Below, one piece after another: positions 43,916 through 54,383 of a DNA stretch of 64,000 nucleotides (its first letter is position 1; every line of letters starts with the position of its first letter). The stretch comes from Paulinella micropora (lineage: Eukaryota; Cercozoa; Imbricatea; Euglyphida): contig BJOX01000074.1 of assembly GCA_009731375.1 (NCBI GenBank), forward strand, positions 963,473-1,027,472, read 5' to 3'. Position numbers and translations under genes: made by a program. Below the pieces are notes generated by a model, which did no database searches, was not told where the DNA came from, and saw nothing but the letters and a program-made list of their open reading frames with translations.

Positions 43916-44231
43916 TTTCGCAAACCCAAGTTCATTTCAAATTTGATTTTTTGAGTTTTGGTTTTGCCGAAAATTCAGGCATTGCCATTTCAAAAATGGC
44001 AAACCAATGACCGGGCCAAATTTTTTGAATTTTTTTTAAATTTTTAGACCGGCCAAATATTGAATTCCAAGTTACCTGATGGTACTGCCACTTTTTTATC
44101 GATAGGCCGCAAAAAATAAATTGTCATGTTCCGGCAGAGCGCGTGCCAGGTCGCGTGCCTGGCACGTGCCGTCCACCTTGACCACCTCACAATTCGAACT
44201 TTCACCAAGGCAAGAAGTGCGAAGAGACCCC
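43916..44231. promoter_or_regulatory. Shared divergent promoter region (inferred)
   Basis: About 315 bases separate two head-to-head genes. It holds AT-rich blocks with TTTTTTTAAATTTTTAG near 44030-44048 and a short inverted repeat (GTGCCAGGTCGCG and CGTGCCTGGCACG, about 44143-44168). No defined promoter motif was identified; the role is inferred from gene order. Confidence 0.3.
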
Positions 44232-45312
44232 ATGCCTCGTCAGAAAAAAACTGGAGATGGCTACAAACAAAGTCGAGGTGGTAAAGGCCGTGGCGGGCGC
44301 AACAAACAGAGAGGCGCAAAAGAGGCGAAAACAGCCCAAGAAGAGGTACTCTGTCGTGTCAAACACCCAACAGAACTCATAAGAAAAAATACCAGGTCAC
44401 ATGATTACTCAAAACTCACTTCTGTTTGGATGCTCTCCCAACAGGTTGTATTTGAAACGGCTTCTATGACCATCGGCCTTATAGAGTCAAGCGACTCTGC
44501 GTCAAGCATTCCCAAAATGTCCCTCATTTTCGTCCCCGAGGACAATCCTTCGACCCACTTCGTCTACTCACTCGAGAATGCCATAATTTCGACGGCGCAG
44601 TGGATACTCAGTCTGTACAGATCAAGCTTGCGGACGGCAAAAAGTACGTAATAATTTTCTTTTTTATGTCCTTTACAATGTTGTTTTTGTCAAGTGTTTT
44701 TCTTTGCTCACGTGCAAACTGTTTGTCAAAATATTCAACAGACGCCTTCATCTTGATGCTGAATCTTATGTTTTGCCATGTTCTGGATGTTAGTTTTGAC
44801 GTTCCCCTGAGAAATTTCAAAACTCCAGAAGGGGGATGGCAAACTCTGAAATCTTTCACTGTTCCCACAGATGGTTACAGGTAACTTTTTGTGGTTCTGT
44901 TGCCACGTCATGTCTGCGTGTCGACTAAGGAAAACCGGACAGAATCAGAATTCATAGGACAAAATAGGAAAAAACAAGCCTAGAAAAAAATTTCACCCAA
45001 CAGAGTGCTGATTTCAAGAATACTGAATATTTTTTCCGCAAAGTTCTGTTGGCATGCTTCAACATAATCCCATTTTCCTCCTGATTTCGTAATGTCAACG
45101 TATGTTCTGTCTATACTCAGTGCTTTTGATTTTTCTATTCCTGCAGATTTTTGCAGTCATCACGGCGTGCTGGCACATGAGAATGGAGGAACTGACAGCT
45201 AACTGCATGAAAGCCTCGATGGTGTTGGATTTCTTTGTGGGAATGCTGGTAGCTTTGAAGAGCCACGCGGTTTTCAGACGAGCCCTGACCATGTTGACAG
45301 TCTGAAGTTCTG
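44232..45312 (+). CDS. ParB/methyltransferase gene: 5' exons
   Basis: Exon 1 44232-44345 starts at ATG and encodes a basic Gly/Lys/Arg-rich N-terminus (GYKQSRGGKGRGGRNKQRG), possibly for nucleic-acid binding or nuclear entry. Exon 2 44445-44643 (VVFETASMTIGLIESSDSAS; later TQSVQIKLADGK, requiring a frame change). Exon 3 44794-44880 (FDVPLRNFKTPEGGWQTLKS). Exon 4 about 45157-45312 (CGNAGSFEEPRGFQTSPDH) contains TAA at 45200-45202. Introns 1, 2 and 3 each contain a copy or likely copy of the 54-bp element. The function of this part is not recognised. Confidence 0.4.
44368..44427 (-). repeat. 54-bp element in intron 1 of the ParB/methyltransferase gene
   Basis: 60 bases, ends CAACAGAA and TTCTGTTT, core in reverse orientation (GAAAAAATACCAGG). 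Occupies most of the 99-base intron 44346-44444. Confidence 0.75.
44736..44788 (+). repeat. 54-bp element, probable decayed copy in intron 2
   Basis: Starts CAACAGA and ends GTTCTGGAT; aligns over its whole length with the copy at 44998-45051 (shared CTGAAT and TTCTG positions). Ends five bases before the acceptor TTAG. Confidence 0.4.
44998..45051 (+). repeat. 54-bp element in intron 3
   Basis: 54 bases, ends CAACAGA and TCTGTTG, core TACTGAATATTTTTTCCGCA. Confidence 0.8.
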
Positions 45313-45364
45313 GTAATTAGCCTTTTTTTATTTCTTGATTTTCGTTTCTGATGGCTTTGCATGT

Positions 45365-45418
45365 CAACAGAATCATTAAAAAAAATACAGGTTAATGATT
45401 GCCAAGCTTGTTCTGTTG
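45365..45418 (-). repeat. 54-bp element in intron 4
   Basis: 54 bases, perfect 8-base ends CAACAGAA and TTCTGTTG, core reversed (TTAAAAAAAATACAGGTTAA). Lies 19 bases before the acceptor CCACAG. Confidence 0.8.
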
Positions 45419-45437
45419 TCTGTGCATGTTACCACAG

Positions 45438-46912
45438 GGGTTCTGAGAGCAATTTTACCAAAATGGTGGAAAAAGCCGGGGAGATGGGCTTATACAACGC
45501 GAAGGAAACTCGCACTGAAGCCCTAGCACGAGCAAAAACTTCTGATGGCGCCAGCATTTTCAGTTCTGAGGCAGAAGTTACTGCAACTGGCGAAGTTGCA
45601 AAACGTACTAACGAGGGGAAGAAAAAACGCAAAAAGACGGGCGAAGCAGACAGCGAACAAGACGATGATTCAGACTACCACCCCAGCGACGATAATGAAA
45701 CCCGTGGAGCATCGGCAAAAAGAAAGAAGAAGAGCAAGCAGGACAAACCGCCGGTGCCTTCTCGACGCAAGTCAAAGAAGCAGAAGAAGAAGCAGAATGT
45801 GGACACACCAGAAAAAGATGACGAGGTGACTGTGTTATTAATGAAAAAACCCGAGTAAAAAAAAGGATGAAAATAAGCAAAAAAGTAAAAGGAAAAGGCA
45901 AATGAAGCAGGCTGACACTGAAAGTGCAGAAGAGGAGGAGGTTGAAGAGGTTGAAGAACAACAAGCAGAAGGTGCTGACGAGCAACAACCAAAGGAGAAA
46001 GAAGCAGAAGGCGCTCAATAGGAGGAACCAGCAGCAGAAGAATAAGATGAGGAAGACGAAGAAGAAGAGGATGCCTAAGAAAAAAAAGAAGAAAACACTA
46101 AAACCAGCACCTAGTGGAAAAGAAGGGAAGGAAATGAAGCAGAAACTCAAAAAGTCCCAGACGCAGACTGCTCGGGAAGCAGCATCGGATGCGGCGCTGC
46201 TTCGACAGGAGGAACAGGAGGATTTTCTTCTTCAGAGTCAAGATTTAGTTCTTGGTGCGAACAGGGAGCAAAAGAGGTTCATGGTCACTGAGGACGAGTC
46301 TCAGGTTTCTGCTGACCATGAAACAGCATCACATTGTGCGCAAGTTCGATCTTCCTGTCGAAAGAATGTTCAGGGCTCCAGAATTTCTTCAGCAGCGCCA
46401 AAAAGACGAGGATTATGTGGACCAGATCGTGGAATTGCTCAGCCACAATCGCTTCAGTCATGTGCCTGACATCTACGTCGTAGCAGTGAAACTGACGCAA
46501 CAAGGCAAACTTAAGGCGGAGGATTCCTATCCTCTCGAAGATGATTTTTTCAGTCACCAGAAGAACTGGACCCAGTTTGCCAGCAAGGAGCAGTTTTTGG
46601 CTGAGGCAAAGGGCCTATATGAAGATGGAGAAGTGAGAGAAGACGACCCTCTGGAATGGCCGAATCCTAACATTTTTAACTAAGTATCCGAATTCGAAGC
46701 ATGAGGACATCTACTACTCGGTGATTGGAGGCAACCACGGTATTGCGGCTATCAAGAAGCACTTGGTCGCGAATCCAGATGGAAAGCACGCCAACTTGTT
46801 GTTTCGCACATCCAAAGTCTTCGTCTACGTCGATCAACACCAGATCCGCATGATGGGTCTTCAGAGCAATCTGGCCGCTGCAACGCACAAAAAACCGCAG
46901 TACTGGGAACAG
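45438..46912 (+). CDS. ParB/methyltransferase gene: charged linker and ParB-like domain
   Basis: The exon begins after CCACAG with SESNFTKMVEKAGEMGLYN, runs through a highly charged Lys/Glu/Asp region (about 45600-46150, needing a frame change where the acidic frame gives way to the basic one ending KPAPSGKEGKEMKQKLKK) and then a ParB-like region: VRKFDLPVERMFRAPEFLQQ, DEDYVDQIVELLSHN and DIYYSVIGGNHGIAAIKKHL, with the G-G-N-H-G-I-A-A box resembling the G-x-H-R-x-x-A motif of ParB/Srx domains. One T too few at about 46675 shifts the frame just before that box. In bacteria, phages and some mobile elements ParB-like domains bind DNA or accompany methylases; here the role is inferred. The exon ends CAG|GT at 46912. 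Confidence 0.45.
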
Positions 46913-46919
46913 GTACTTT

Positions 46920-46974
46920 GAACAGACCATTGGTTTTCATCATTACCTAGTATTTTTTCCAAAATATTCTGTTT
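46920..46974 (+). repeat. 54-bp element, first of an inverted pair in intron 5
   Basis: 55 bases, ends GAACAGA and TTCTGTTT, core CATTACCTAGTATTTTTTCC. Begins seven bases after the donor. Confidence 0.75.
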
Positions 46975-47003
46975 CCTTTTTCCTTTTTTTTTGTTGAAAG
47001 ATT

Positions 47004-47060
47004 GAACAGAAATAATTTTAAAAAAATACTTGGTATTGATTAGAAAGTGATGTCTGTTTG
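47004..47060 (-). repeat. 54-bp element, second of an inverted pair in intron 5
   Basis: 57 bases, ends GAACAGAA and TCTGTTTG, core reversed (TTAAAAAAATACTTGGTATT). With the preceding copy it could fold the whole intron 46913-47074 into a hairpin. Confidence 0.75.
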
Positions 47061-47074
47061 CTTGTGATTAGTAG

Positions 47075-48443
47075 ATCCACCAAATTCGCACGAATCTGAT
47101 GCAGTACATCCCACACAAACGCAAGGGCAAAAAGTTGGATGACACACTGAAGCAAATGTGCGGCGCTCGAAAGGGCGACGACCAAGTGAGGAAACTGAAT
47201 CAGGCAGCCAAATGGCAAATTATAGCCGCAGCCGACTTGGTTCCGAACACACCCTGGCCAACATCTGAAGACATCGCCAACAATGTCGAGTTAACTGTAC
47301 GAAGTCGAGATGGCAAGGAAAAGGGGACCAAGCTCACTGCCATTCGAATCGCGAACAAATTTAAGAACAACTACAACACCTTTCGGATTGCGTGTATGCC
47401 AACCGCTCTTTGGAATGAAGTGGTCTTGTTGGAGTCGAACGAAAAAAAGAAATGGCTTGATACGCAACGCAAAGGAAACAAGCAGGCAGACTTGACCAAG
47501 TATAACAACCCCGTCAACAAGCAATTTCTCAGTGCACTTCGGACTGCGGTTTCTTTACCACTGGCGTTTGAGTGCATCGCCAGCATCCAAAAAGGAGAGA
47601 TCGCAATTAAGGACGCAAAGCAGTGGTTGCAAACCAACAAGTCTATGACCACTTTGCTAGTTGTCATCGGAGCTCATTTCGGGGAGAAGACTGATTTCAG
47701 GCTGGCGAAAATAAAATCTTTCCTCACCTGCAATCACATCGGACATCCTGGAGAGCATTGCGAGGACTGCTGCGTTTGGAACAAGAATTTGAAGCTTGCA
47801 AAAGCGGCCAAGAACAGAAAGGTGGGATCTGACGACGACGACGAAGAGGACGACGACGACCAGGAAGGAAACCAAGACATTAAGAAAGCACAGCTACTGT
47901 GGGACCAGTTGGATGAGCTCGACAAGCAAAAACTGGAACAGGCGTTCACTAGCTCCCAAGCCAGGAAAGATGCTGCTGCGAAGGCTGCTCTGGCTGGTGT
48001 GTCCCTTGCCTCTTCGTCCTCTTCGTCCTCTTCTTCTTCGTCCTCTTCGCTTCGTCCTCTTCGTCAGATTTGAAGTGCGACTTGAACACAATGAGGTTTC
48101 CTTTTGACATCAAATATCCGGATGACGACGACGAGACGACCCCAGCAACCTACGAGACAGAAATTGTTGCTGTTCTTTCGATTCACCATCCGGACATCGA
48201 TATTCTGTCATCTACCAAATCCTTGAAGAACACTTCGTTCCACTTCACTTCGAAGTACTTGGGTATTGGAGGCCCCCAGATTAATCATTTCTTGAGTATG
48301 TGAAAGAGGACTCGGAATCGAGCAGTTTTACATTGCTATTCAAGTACGCCAATCTAAACGCCCCGTGGGGTTGGAAATGGCTGCCTGGGACCAGCGTGGT
48401 TGGGACAACATGGACTATCTCTGCGCTCTGCGGCAACTTGTTG
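47075..48443 (+). CDS. ParB/methyltransferase gene: central exon
   Basis: The exon follows the double-element intron and starts IHQIRTNLMQYIPHKRKGKK. A long helical, lysine-rich region follows (LTAIRIANKFKNNYNTFRIA; SLPLAFECIASIQKGEIAIK), then a Cys/His cluster (CNHIGHPGEHCEDCC, a possible metal site), an acidic run (GSDDDDEEDDDDQEGNQD) and a serine tract. After two frame changes (near 48060 and 48310) it continues EQFYIAIQVRQSKRPVGLEM and DYLCALRQLV, joining in phase to the exon at 48532. No family name can be assigned to the middle part. Confidence 0.45.
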
Positions 48444-48477
48444 GTACGTAAATTTCGTGGTGTTGTACCGTTTTTTT

Positions 48478-48531
48478 CAACAGGATTGTTTGGAAAAATA
48501 CTCGCTAATGATTGTTTTGGATGTTCTGTAG
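48478..48531 (-). repeat. 54-bp element whose end is the splice acceptor, intron 6
   Basis: 54 bases, ends CAACAGG and TTCTGTAG, core reversed (TTGGAAAAATACTCGCTAAT). The usual terminal TTCTGTTG is TTCTGTAG here and its AG is the acceptor of the exon starting at 48532. Confidence 0.8.
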
Positions 48532-49468
48532 ATCTTGCACAACCTGACATGAACGAATATCATGGCAAAGAAGAAAACAAGACCTCGTTCTTTGTCGGAG
48601 TCCATGTTCCCTTGTGCGACTTGGGAACTGTTTTGGATGCTGCCGATCGCGCGGGCTTCTACAACTCCTTGCTCATCACTGTCGTAGATACTCGCTGGAA
48701 GCCAACCTTGAGGTCGTCCAAGGACATTTATCGGGTACGCAACAGAGATAGTTTCTAATCATTAACAAGTATTTTTTCCAAATTGTTCTGTTGTGTATCA
48801 GGCTCTTGCCGTTGTGTTGTTGGCGTACGACAGCACCTTGAACAATTTTGTGGATATGGCCCAGGCCAAGGCCAAGCCTTTTAATGCCCGAGGCCCTGAA
48901 CGAGCTAGCAAGGAGTTCAGAACTGCGCTCGGAAAGATCATTCCCAGATAATTTCAGGAATCCGGGAACGTCTTCCATGTCAAGCACGAGACCAAGAAGT
49001 ATCAGTACGCTAAAGTGACGGGAACCGGGTCCACAGTTTACGAAACTGTCAACCCGGCGTCCGAGCACATCCAGTTGGACAGAGGTCATTCTATACTTTG
49101 TTGACTGGTGTATTTGACTCATTTCAAATGTTTTGATATGTAGCTCTCATCCGGATGTTCGGGGGTGACAATGTTGGAAACTGAATGCGGTGGTTGATGC
49201 GTGCTGTGGGTCCGGGACCGCAAGCCTGGCTGCTGTCTCGTTGGGATACTGCGCGCTTGCTTTTGATAACGATCCCAAGCAGAAGCCTGGGTTCAATGTT
49301 CGTCTCATGGAACAGACGAAAAAAATGGCTCACACCATTTCCAAGGCAGAGCAAAGAAAAGACGAGGATGGGGACATCCAACCAGTTCCCATCCATGATA
49401 TACCTTTCCACTTGGGCTCGATCAAGGAAATTTTGGCAACTGTGAAGCCGTTCTCATGGCCCGGCCAG
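48532..49468 (+). CDS. ParB/methyltransferase gene: DNA-methyltransferase-like exons
   Basis: Three exons in phase: 48532-48734 (KTSFFVGVHVPLCDLGTVLD), 48802-49084 (AVVLLAYDSTLNNFVDMAQA; TAA at 48949-48951 between KIIPR and FQESGNVF) and 49144-49468. The last contains a SAM-binding motif AVVDACCGSGTASLAAVSLG followed by an acidic strand end (ALAFDND), closely like motif I of N4/N6 DNA methylases (D-x-F-C-G-S-G-T), preceded by ALIRMFGGDNVG as in the region before motif I in that class. One A is missing in GGAAACTG (about 49178), shifting the frame directly before the motif. A canonical D/N-P-P-Y/W catalytic motif was not found; VVDTRWKPT near 48690 is the nearest candidate, so the reaction remains uncertain. 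Confidence 0.5.
48740..48793 (+). repeat. 54-bp element making up most of intron 7
   Basis: 54 bases, ends CAACAGA and TCTGTTG, core CATTAACAAGTATTTTTTCC. The intron 48735-48801 is 67 bases, so only GTACG before and TGTATCAG after belong to something other than the element. Confidence 0.85.
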
Positions 49469-49498
49469 GTACTTTGTCAACTCACGAAATTTCGATTT

Positions 49499-49544
<46 letters not shown>

Positions 49545-49598
49545 GGNNNNNNNNNNGTTGAATTTCTCAAAACGTACTACGCTGAAAATCTCGTCCAG

Positions 49599-51075
49599 GT
49601 TCAGAGCTGCGAAACCAAGTGGTGCTTCAGCGCAAGGCGCTGCAGCAAGAGGAAGGGAGACTCGATGTGTTGGCTGCTAAGAGTGGAACTGTTACAGCGT
49701 TGAGACCTTCCAAGAAGAAGAAGTAAGTCATAATTTGATGGTTTTCCTGTAGATGTACTAATAGTATGATGTGCAATCTTTTTAGGAAGCACTTTCCGAA
49801 CCCGGACAGGGTTTTGGGAGTAGAGAATTTTCAGGAATTGGTAAAGGATATCCAAGACAAAAAGGAGAGTTCAAAGCCAGTGTTGTTGCTCCACCAGCTC
49901 CTCTCAAGGCCTCGAGCGATTCATCGTCGTCTTCGTCTTCTGAATCGTCCTCAGACTCGGATGATTCTGACAGTGACTCTGACGGGAAGAAAGATTCTGA
50001 AAAAAAAGAGCAGACAAGGAAACAGAAAAAGGGCAAAGAGGAACGTGAATTTGATGCTCAAGCAGAAAAAAAGGGCAAGGCTTGGAAGAAAGCGAAAAAG
50101 AAGAAGTCGGATGAGGCAGTGTCAGAACAAGGTGACAAGGGTCCTCCACCACCACCACCAGCTGGTGCAGGTGAAGAGTCATCTGGAGCAGGTCCAGGCT
50201 CGATGCCTGACAAGGAGGAGACATCGTCGTCGTCGTCGTCGTCGTCGTCCTCGTCGTCGTCGTCTTCCTAGTCTTCCTCGTCCTCTTCGTCGTCCTCCTC
50301 TTCATCGTCATCGTCGTCATCCTCTTCGGCGTCGCTTTCGTCGTCGTCCTCTTCGTCGTCGTCCTCGTCGTCGTCCTCGTCGTCGTCCTCGTCGTCGTCC
50401 TCGTCGTCGTCCTCCGAGTCGTCCTCCGAGTCGTCGTCCTGGGTGTCTCTGGGTGTCATTGATGCCGCATCTTTTCTCAAGGAGACAGAAGAAACAGAAG
50501 AAGAGCAGGAAGCCGCGGATCTGGATGCCCTTGTCCAGATGGAGAACTTGATTGCGGGCAGACGAAATGTGACCCGATCTCAAGGTAGAGCAGAATATTC
50601 ATTGTGAAACCTAGCATTAAATACATGTTTTGGGAGGAGGTGGTTTTTTGTGGAGAATCTATTTCAAAATCCTGTTTTGCGAGCACCAAAAGTGCCTCTG
50701 GATCCAATCGCGCTTGCTGCTCTAGAATCAAAGGTTCAAGCCGCGATGGATGATGACGCGAAAATTAACACGGGGTCCCGTCCCCAAGTCGTCAAGGTAA
50801 TAATAAGTAGGGTCCGATTTGATCGGTTGTACTGAACTATTCTGTGTTGCAGAAGCTCCTTAAAAAAAAAACAAGGTAAAAGGAATCAAGACACTATGGA
50901 TAAGTGGATGAGAAAGGGTCCAAGTTATAATAGCTCTGCTCCAGAAGATCTTCTGTCCTCTTCAGATATTTTGAAGGACAACGTAGATACGCGTCGAGTT
51001 ACACGTTCTGGTCAATCATCTCCCGACAAGCGGCCAGCCAGCTTGGCTGCCAAAGAATTGCTTGACAATCTGTAA
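49599..51075 (+). CDS. ParB/methyltransferase gene: 3' exons with Ser tract and PIP-like end
   Basis: Exons: 49599-49722 (RNQVVLQRKALQQEEGRLDV, then a Lys run), 49786-50584 (HFPNPDRVLGVENFQELVKD, after a frame change a Ser/Asp/Lys-rich region and a long serine tract with TAG at 50269-50271 in frame), 50684-50796 (PKVPLDPIALAALESKVQAA) and 50853-51075 (QDTMDKWMRKGPSYNSS ... AAKELLDNL, TAA). All joins agree in phase. Near the start of the last exon QDTMDKWM resembles a PCNA-interacting box (Q-x-x-M-x-x-W) but lacks the second aromatic residue. A ten-A run at about 50863-50872 shifts the frame within the last exon. Confidence 0.45.
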
Positions 51076-51334
51076 CCGCGCACACTGCCTTTATTTTTGA
51101 TTCGAGCCACTTCGGTTCATACCTGCTGACATTTCGCAGATGTTTAAAGCTTGTTCTATTCGAAGTTTTTAATTATTAAAATTTGGAAAAAAAATTCTGC
51201 GGAATTGCTGATGCAGACTTTTTAATAATCTAATATAGATTTGTTGCTGTCAAGAATGGCCGGTCAGTTTGGCTATGAACATTTTATTTCAGTACCCATA
51301 TTGAACCTGGGCAAACTACCTCACAAAACAAAAG

Positions 51335-54300
51335 GTGAGAAGCTCCATTCAAAAGTCAATTCAAGTGCAAACAGAAAAGCATTTTATTCAATGGCTAACA
51401 CCAAAAATGAATAAAAAACGACCAGCTTACATGCAACACTTCAAAGCAAACAAGACATACAAGCCACACACTTCGCAGTCTCTCCCAATACGAGAACGCA
51501 AAAAAGCAAAATCATGTGTGTGCGGGCGCAAGGCTGCTCAATGTTGCTCAAAGTTATGCTGGATGCTCAATGGATTGCACAATCGTATTGCCAATCCAAC
51601 TTTATGGGTGGGGTGTAACGGTATCACTCAACACTTTTCTCCCTCTTTGACCTCCCTTCTTGATCACTATGACAATAATGACAAGATCATGGTGACAAGG
51701 TATGAAAAAGGAGGAGATAGAACAGATTCTGATTATATGAACAGGGTGTACCGCAACACAAAAGTATATGAGCCAAATGAACGAGCACAACAAACACAAC
51801 GACAGTCACACTCGTCTCTAAATTACTGGGGCATATTGTCGTTTATCCTCCTCTCTAGCCAAAGATGTATTATTATTAAATAGACAACCATTGGCCTTGC
51901 AAATTGACTCAAGAGGAGCAGTTCTTGACAAGGCAGTCAATGTCGAAAAGCTTTGGTATCATCCCAAAGCATGGGAACGTGATATGAAGAAAGCAACCAG
52001 ACAGCAGGCAATACACGTATGGGCACAGACTCAACAAATGCCTCACTGGAAAATCAAAGAAAGAATTGCGTCTATTGTCAGATCTCGACTTCTACGTTAC
52101 CCAGAGATCCTCAAGAGCTCTAACTATACTATGAAAATGCTGTTCATAGAACACCTACCCAGAAAGGAGCTCAAGGCAATACCAGCAATCATTCTGCAAC
52201 ACGTCACCATGCCACAACAAACACGGAGGTCTGTACTATCACTTGCAAAGATAGTACAAAAGAACTCACCATCTATTGCGAAAACTTTAATAAACATTCA
52301 CACGTGGATTGACGCTTTGACTTTCAGTTTTTCGAACAACCAAAATGCATCCCACTTTGCAAAAATGGCAAGCATTTCAGTTCGAGACTGAAAAACATGG
52401 AAGGGGAGATGGGAATGGTAGGTAGACTACACGCATCCGCAATTCCCTCTCTCGACTGTGACAATGCGCAAAAAGAATTCTGGGTCGGTGTCAAAAAGTA
52501 TGTTGCCCAAATCCGTGACATCATTTTTGGTAAAAGGCCAAGTCAGGCTGATGGTCGGACCGACCGTTCCAAATTGACTGTCAGTGACAAAAATCGGCAA
52601 CAAGATGCACAGATTCAGACAGAAAAACATGCATTGTTCACGATCATGCAATCCATGGGAACAACAAAAACGGCAGGCAATATCATTTTACGAAATTTGC
52701 AAAATTTATGGGATAAAAACCAGCAAAATTTCGGAAAGCATACTGCAAACAAAAACCAAAGAATAAGTTGGAATACTTTACAATCAGTGAAAAATTACAT
52801 CGAAAAGAACAAACTGGTTGTAAAGGACCTAGACAAAAACAAAAACCAATTATGGGTAGAATGCCCTGTTATGCTTTGGCAGAGGTTGAAACAAGAAGTG
52901 GTAGAATCCCCGTGTTTCAAAGCAGTCAGCATGACAGAACAGCAGATTTTACGTAAGTACAGACACGAATACAATAAAAGAAATCTCGGTCGCTTTGCTC
53001 CGTTAAATAAGAAAGGAGAAATGAACAAAGTTATGACTTCTCCAAAGGACAAAGATCCGGAAAACAAAACACGTTTAATTTGTATTCAGTCTCGCTCACA
53101 AGGTCGAAAGACACTAAAATACGCGGCCAAAGCCTTAAACTTTCTCATAATGCAAGTCACAAAATACGTGCCAAACTTCAATCTCAATAAGCTTTCAGAT
53201 CTCAAAGGAAAAACGAAGAAAGCCCATACTTTGTTTCAAAAGTTAGAAAAGAATTGAACGTCGAATTGAATGTTCAAGCTTTGTCATTTGACGTGAAACA
53301 AATGTTTACGTGGCTAGATAATAAAGAGATCATCATGCCTGTCCATTGGCTTTTCATGATTTTACGTCATTATGAAGCCACTGGTAAAAGAGGAAAGCTT
53401 AGAGAAGAAAAGATACAAGTGTCCAAAACGTTGCGACTTGACGTGAATGGGAGGATGAAACATGATGTAGGTTGGCATCATAGTGCCTCACGAGACGACT
53501 ATGTCGTCTTTAGTTTTCAGGACTTACTCGACATAGTCGAGATGGATCTGAACAATACTTACTTCATGATGGGGAATGCTTGCTTTCAGCAAGTGAAAGG
53601 TTGCCCAATCGGAGGCTATCTTTCGTCCCCGTTGGCCCAAATAAAATGTATTTTTGATGAGTTCAGATTTCTTACTATACTACGTAGACACAATCTAGCT
53701 GAATTTGTATATGGCATTCGACAGGTTGACGATATACTTTTTCTTGTCGTGACCCCACCAGACGACCAAACATTTTTAGAACGTCTGACACCTCACATAG
53801 TCACTCAGGCATCTAGAATATACACACGCGCAACCCGTATACACGGTGGTCTAGAGCTTGAAGAACAAGAAGTAGATGTTGATGAACGATTTTACAAACT
53901 CGTTTTTGCTGGGAGCGATTTAAGAATTGAAAAAAAGTTATATTTTGGTTTTCATCAAGTTCTCGCCCGACGGCGCACTTCAAAAATTGGAAATTCTTGA
54001 TTAGTAATGGTACTACACCATATCCACGCCTCCCACCATTATCGTCGTACACTGACAATAGAGTCAGAACGGCAACAATCAAAGGGATGCTTGGGATGTA
54101 CAGCAATCAATCAACCAATAATGAGGTGTTGGAAGAGGCAGTATATCAAATTCTTTTCGAATGCAAATATCCAAAATCTATTTTCAAAAAATCGTTAATG
54201 CAACTATCATCAAGTTCTCCCCAAACATGGGCTACAATTTACCAAAAGTTCTGTCAAAGAGATAACAAAATCTTCAGTCACTTTCGTCATCTTTTGACAC

Positions 54301-54383
54301 AGTCTAACTCAAACAGCTTGGAACCAGTGAGCACTTTTAAAGGCTACTATGGCACGGTAACCCTGCCTCCTTTAATAATATAA
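51335..54383 (+). pseudogene. Reverse transcriptase element, broken by frameshifts
   Basis: Five overlapping frames together read as one polypeptide: 51335-51883 (Cys cluster CVCGRKAAQCC; HYDNNDKIMVTRYEKG), 51891-52391 (WYHPKAWERDMKKATRQQAI), 52397-53257 (LICIQSRSQGRKTLKYAAKA), 53254-54000 and 53997-54383. The fourth has reverse transcriptase motifs: ALSFDVKQMFTWL (motif A), FQQVKGCPIGGYLSSPLA (motif B-like) and YGIRQVDDILFLV (motif C, D-D). The last frame has a conserved-looking thumb/C-terminal part (NGTTPYPRLPPLSSYTDNRV; YQILFECKYP). Frame breaks lie near 51885, 52385, 53240 and 53935 (the last in a run of seven A). No endonuclease or integrase was identified; the family is a non-LTR or Penelope-like type at best guess. 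Downstream come a repeat shared with 16.9 kb and a poly-A run. Confidence 0.6.

Noticed and set aside
45960-46125. A run of TAG, TAA, TAA, TAG in the acidic frame as evidence for reassigned stops
   Set aside because: A parallel open basic frame through the same bases joins the clearly correct downstream reading, so these stops are better explained by a frame change.
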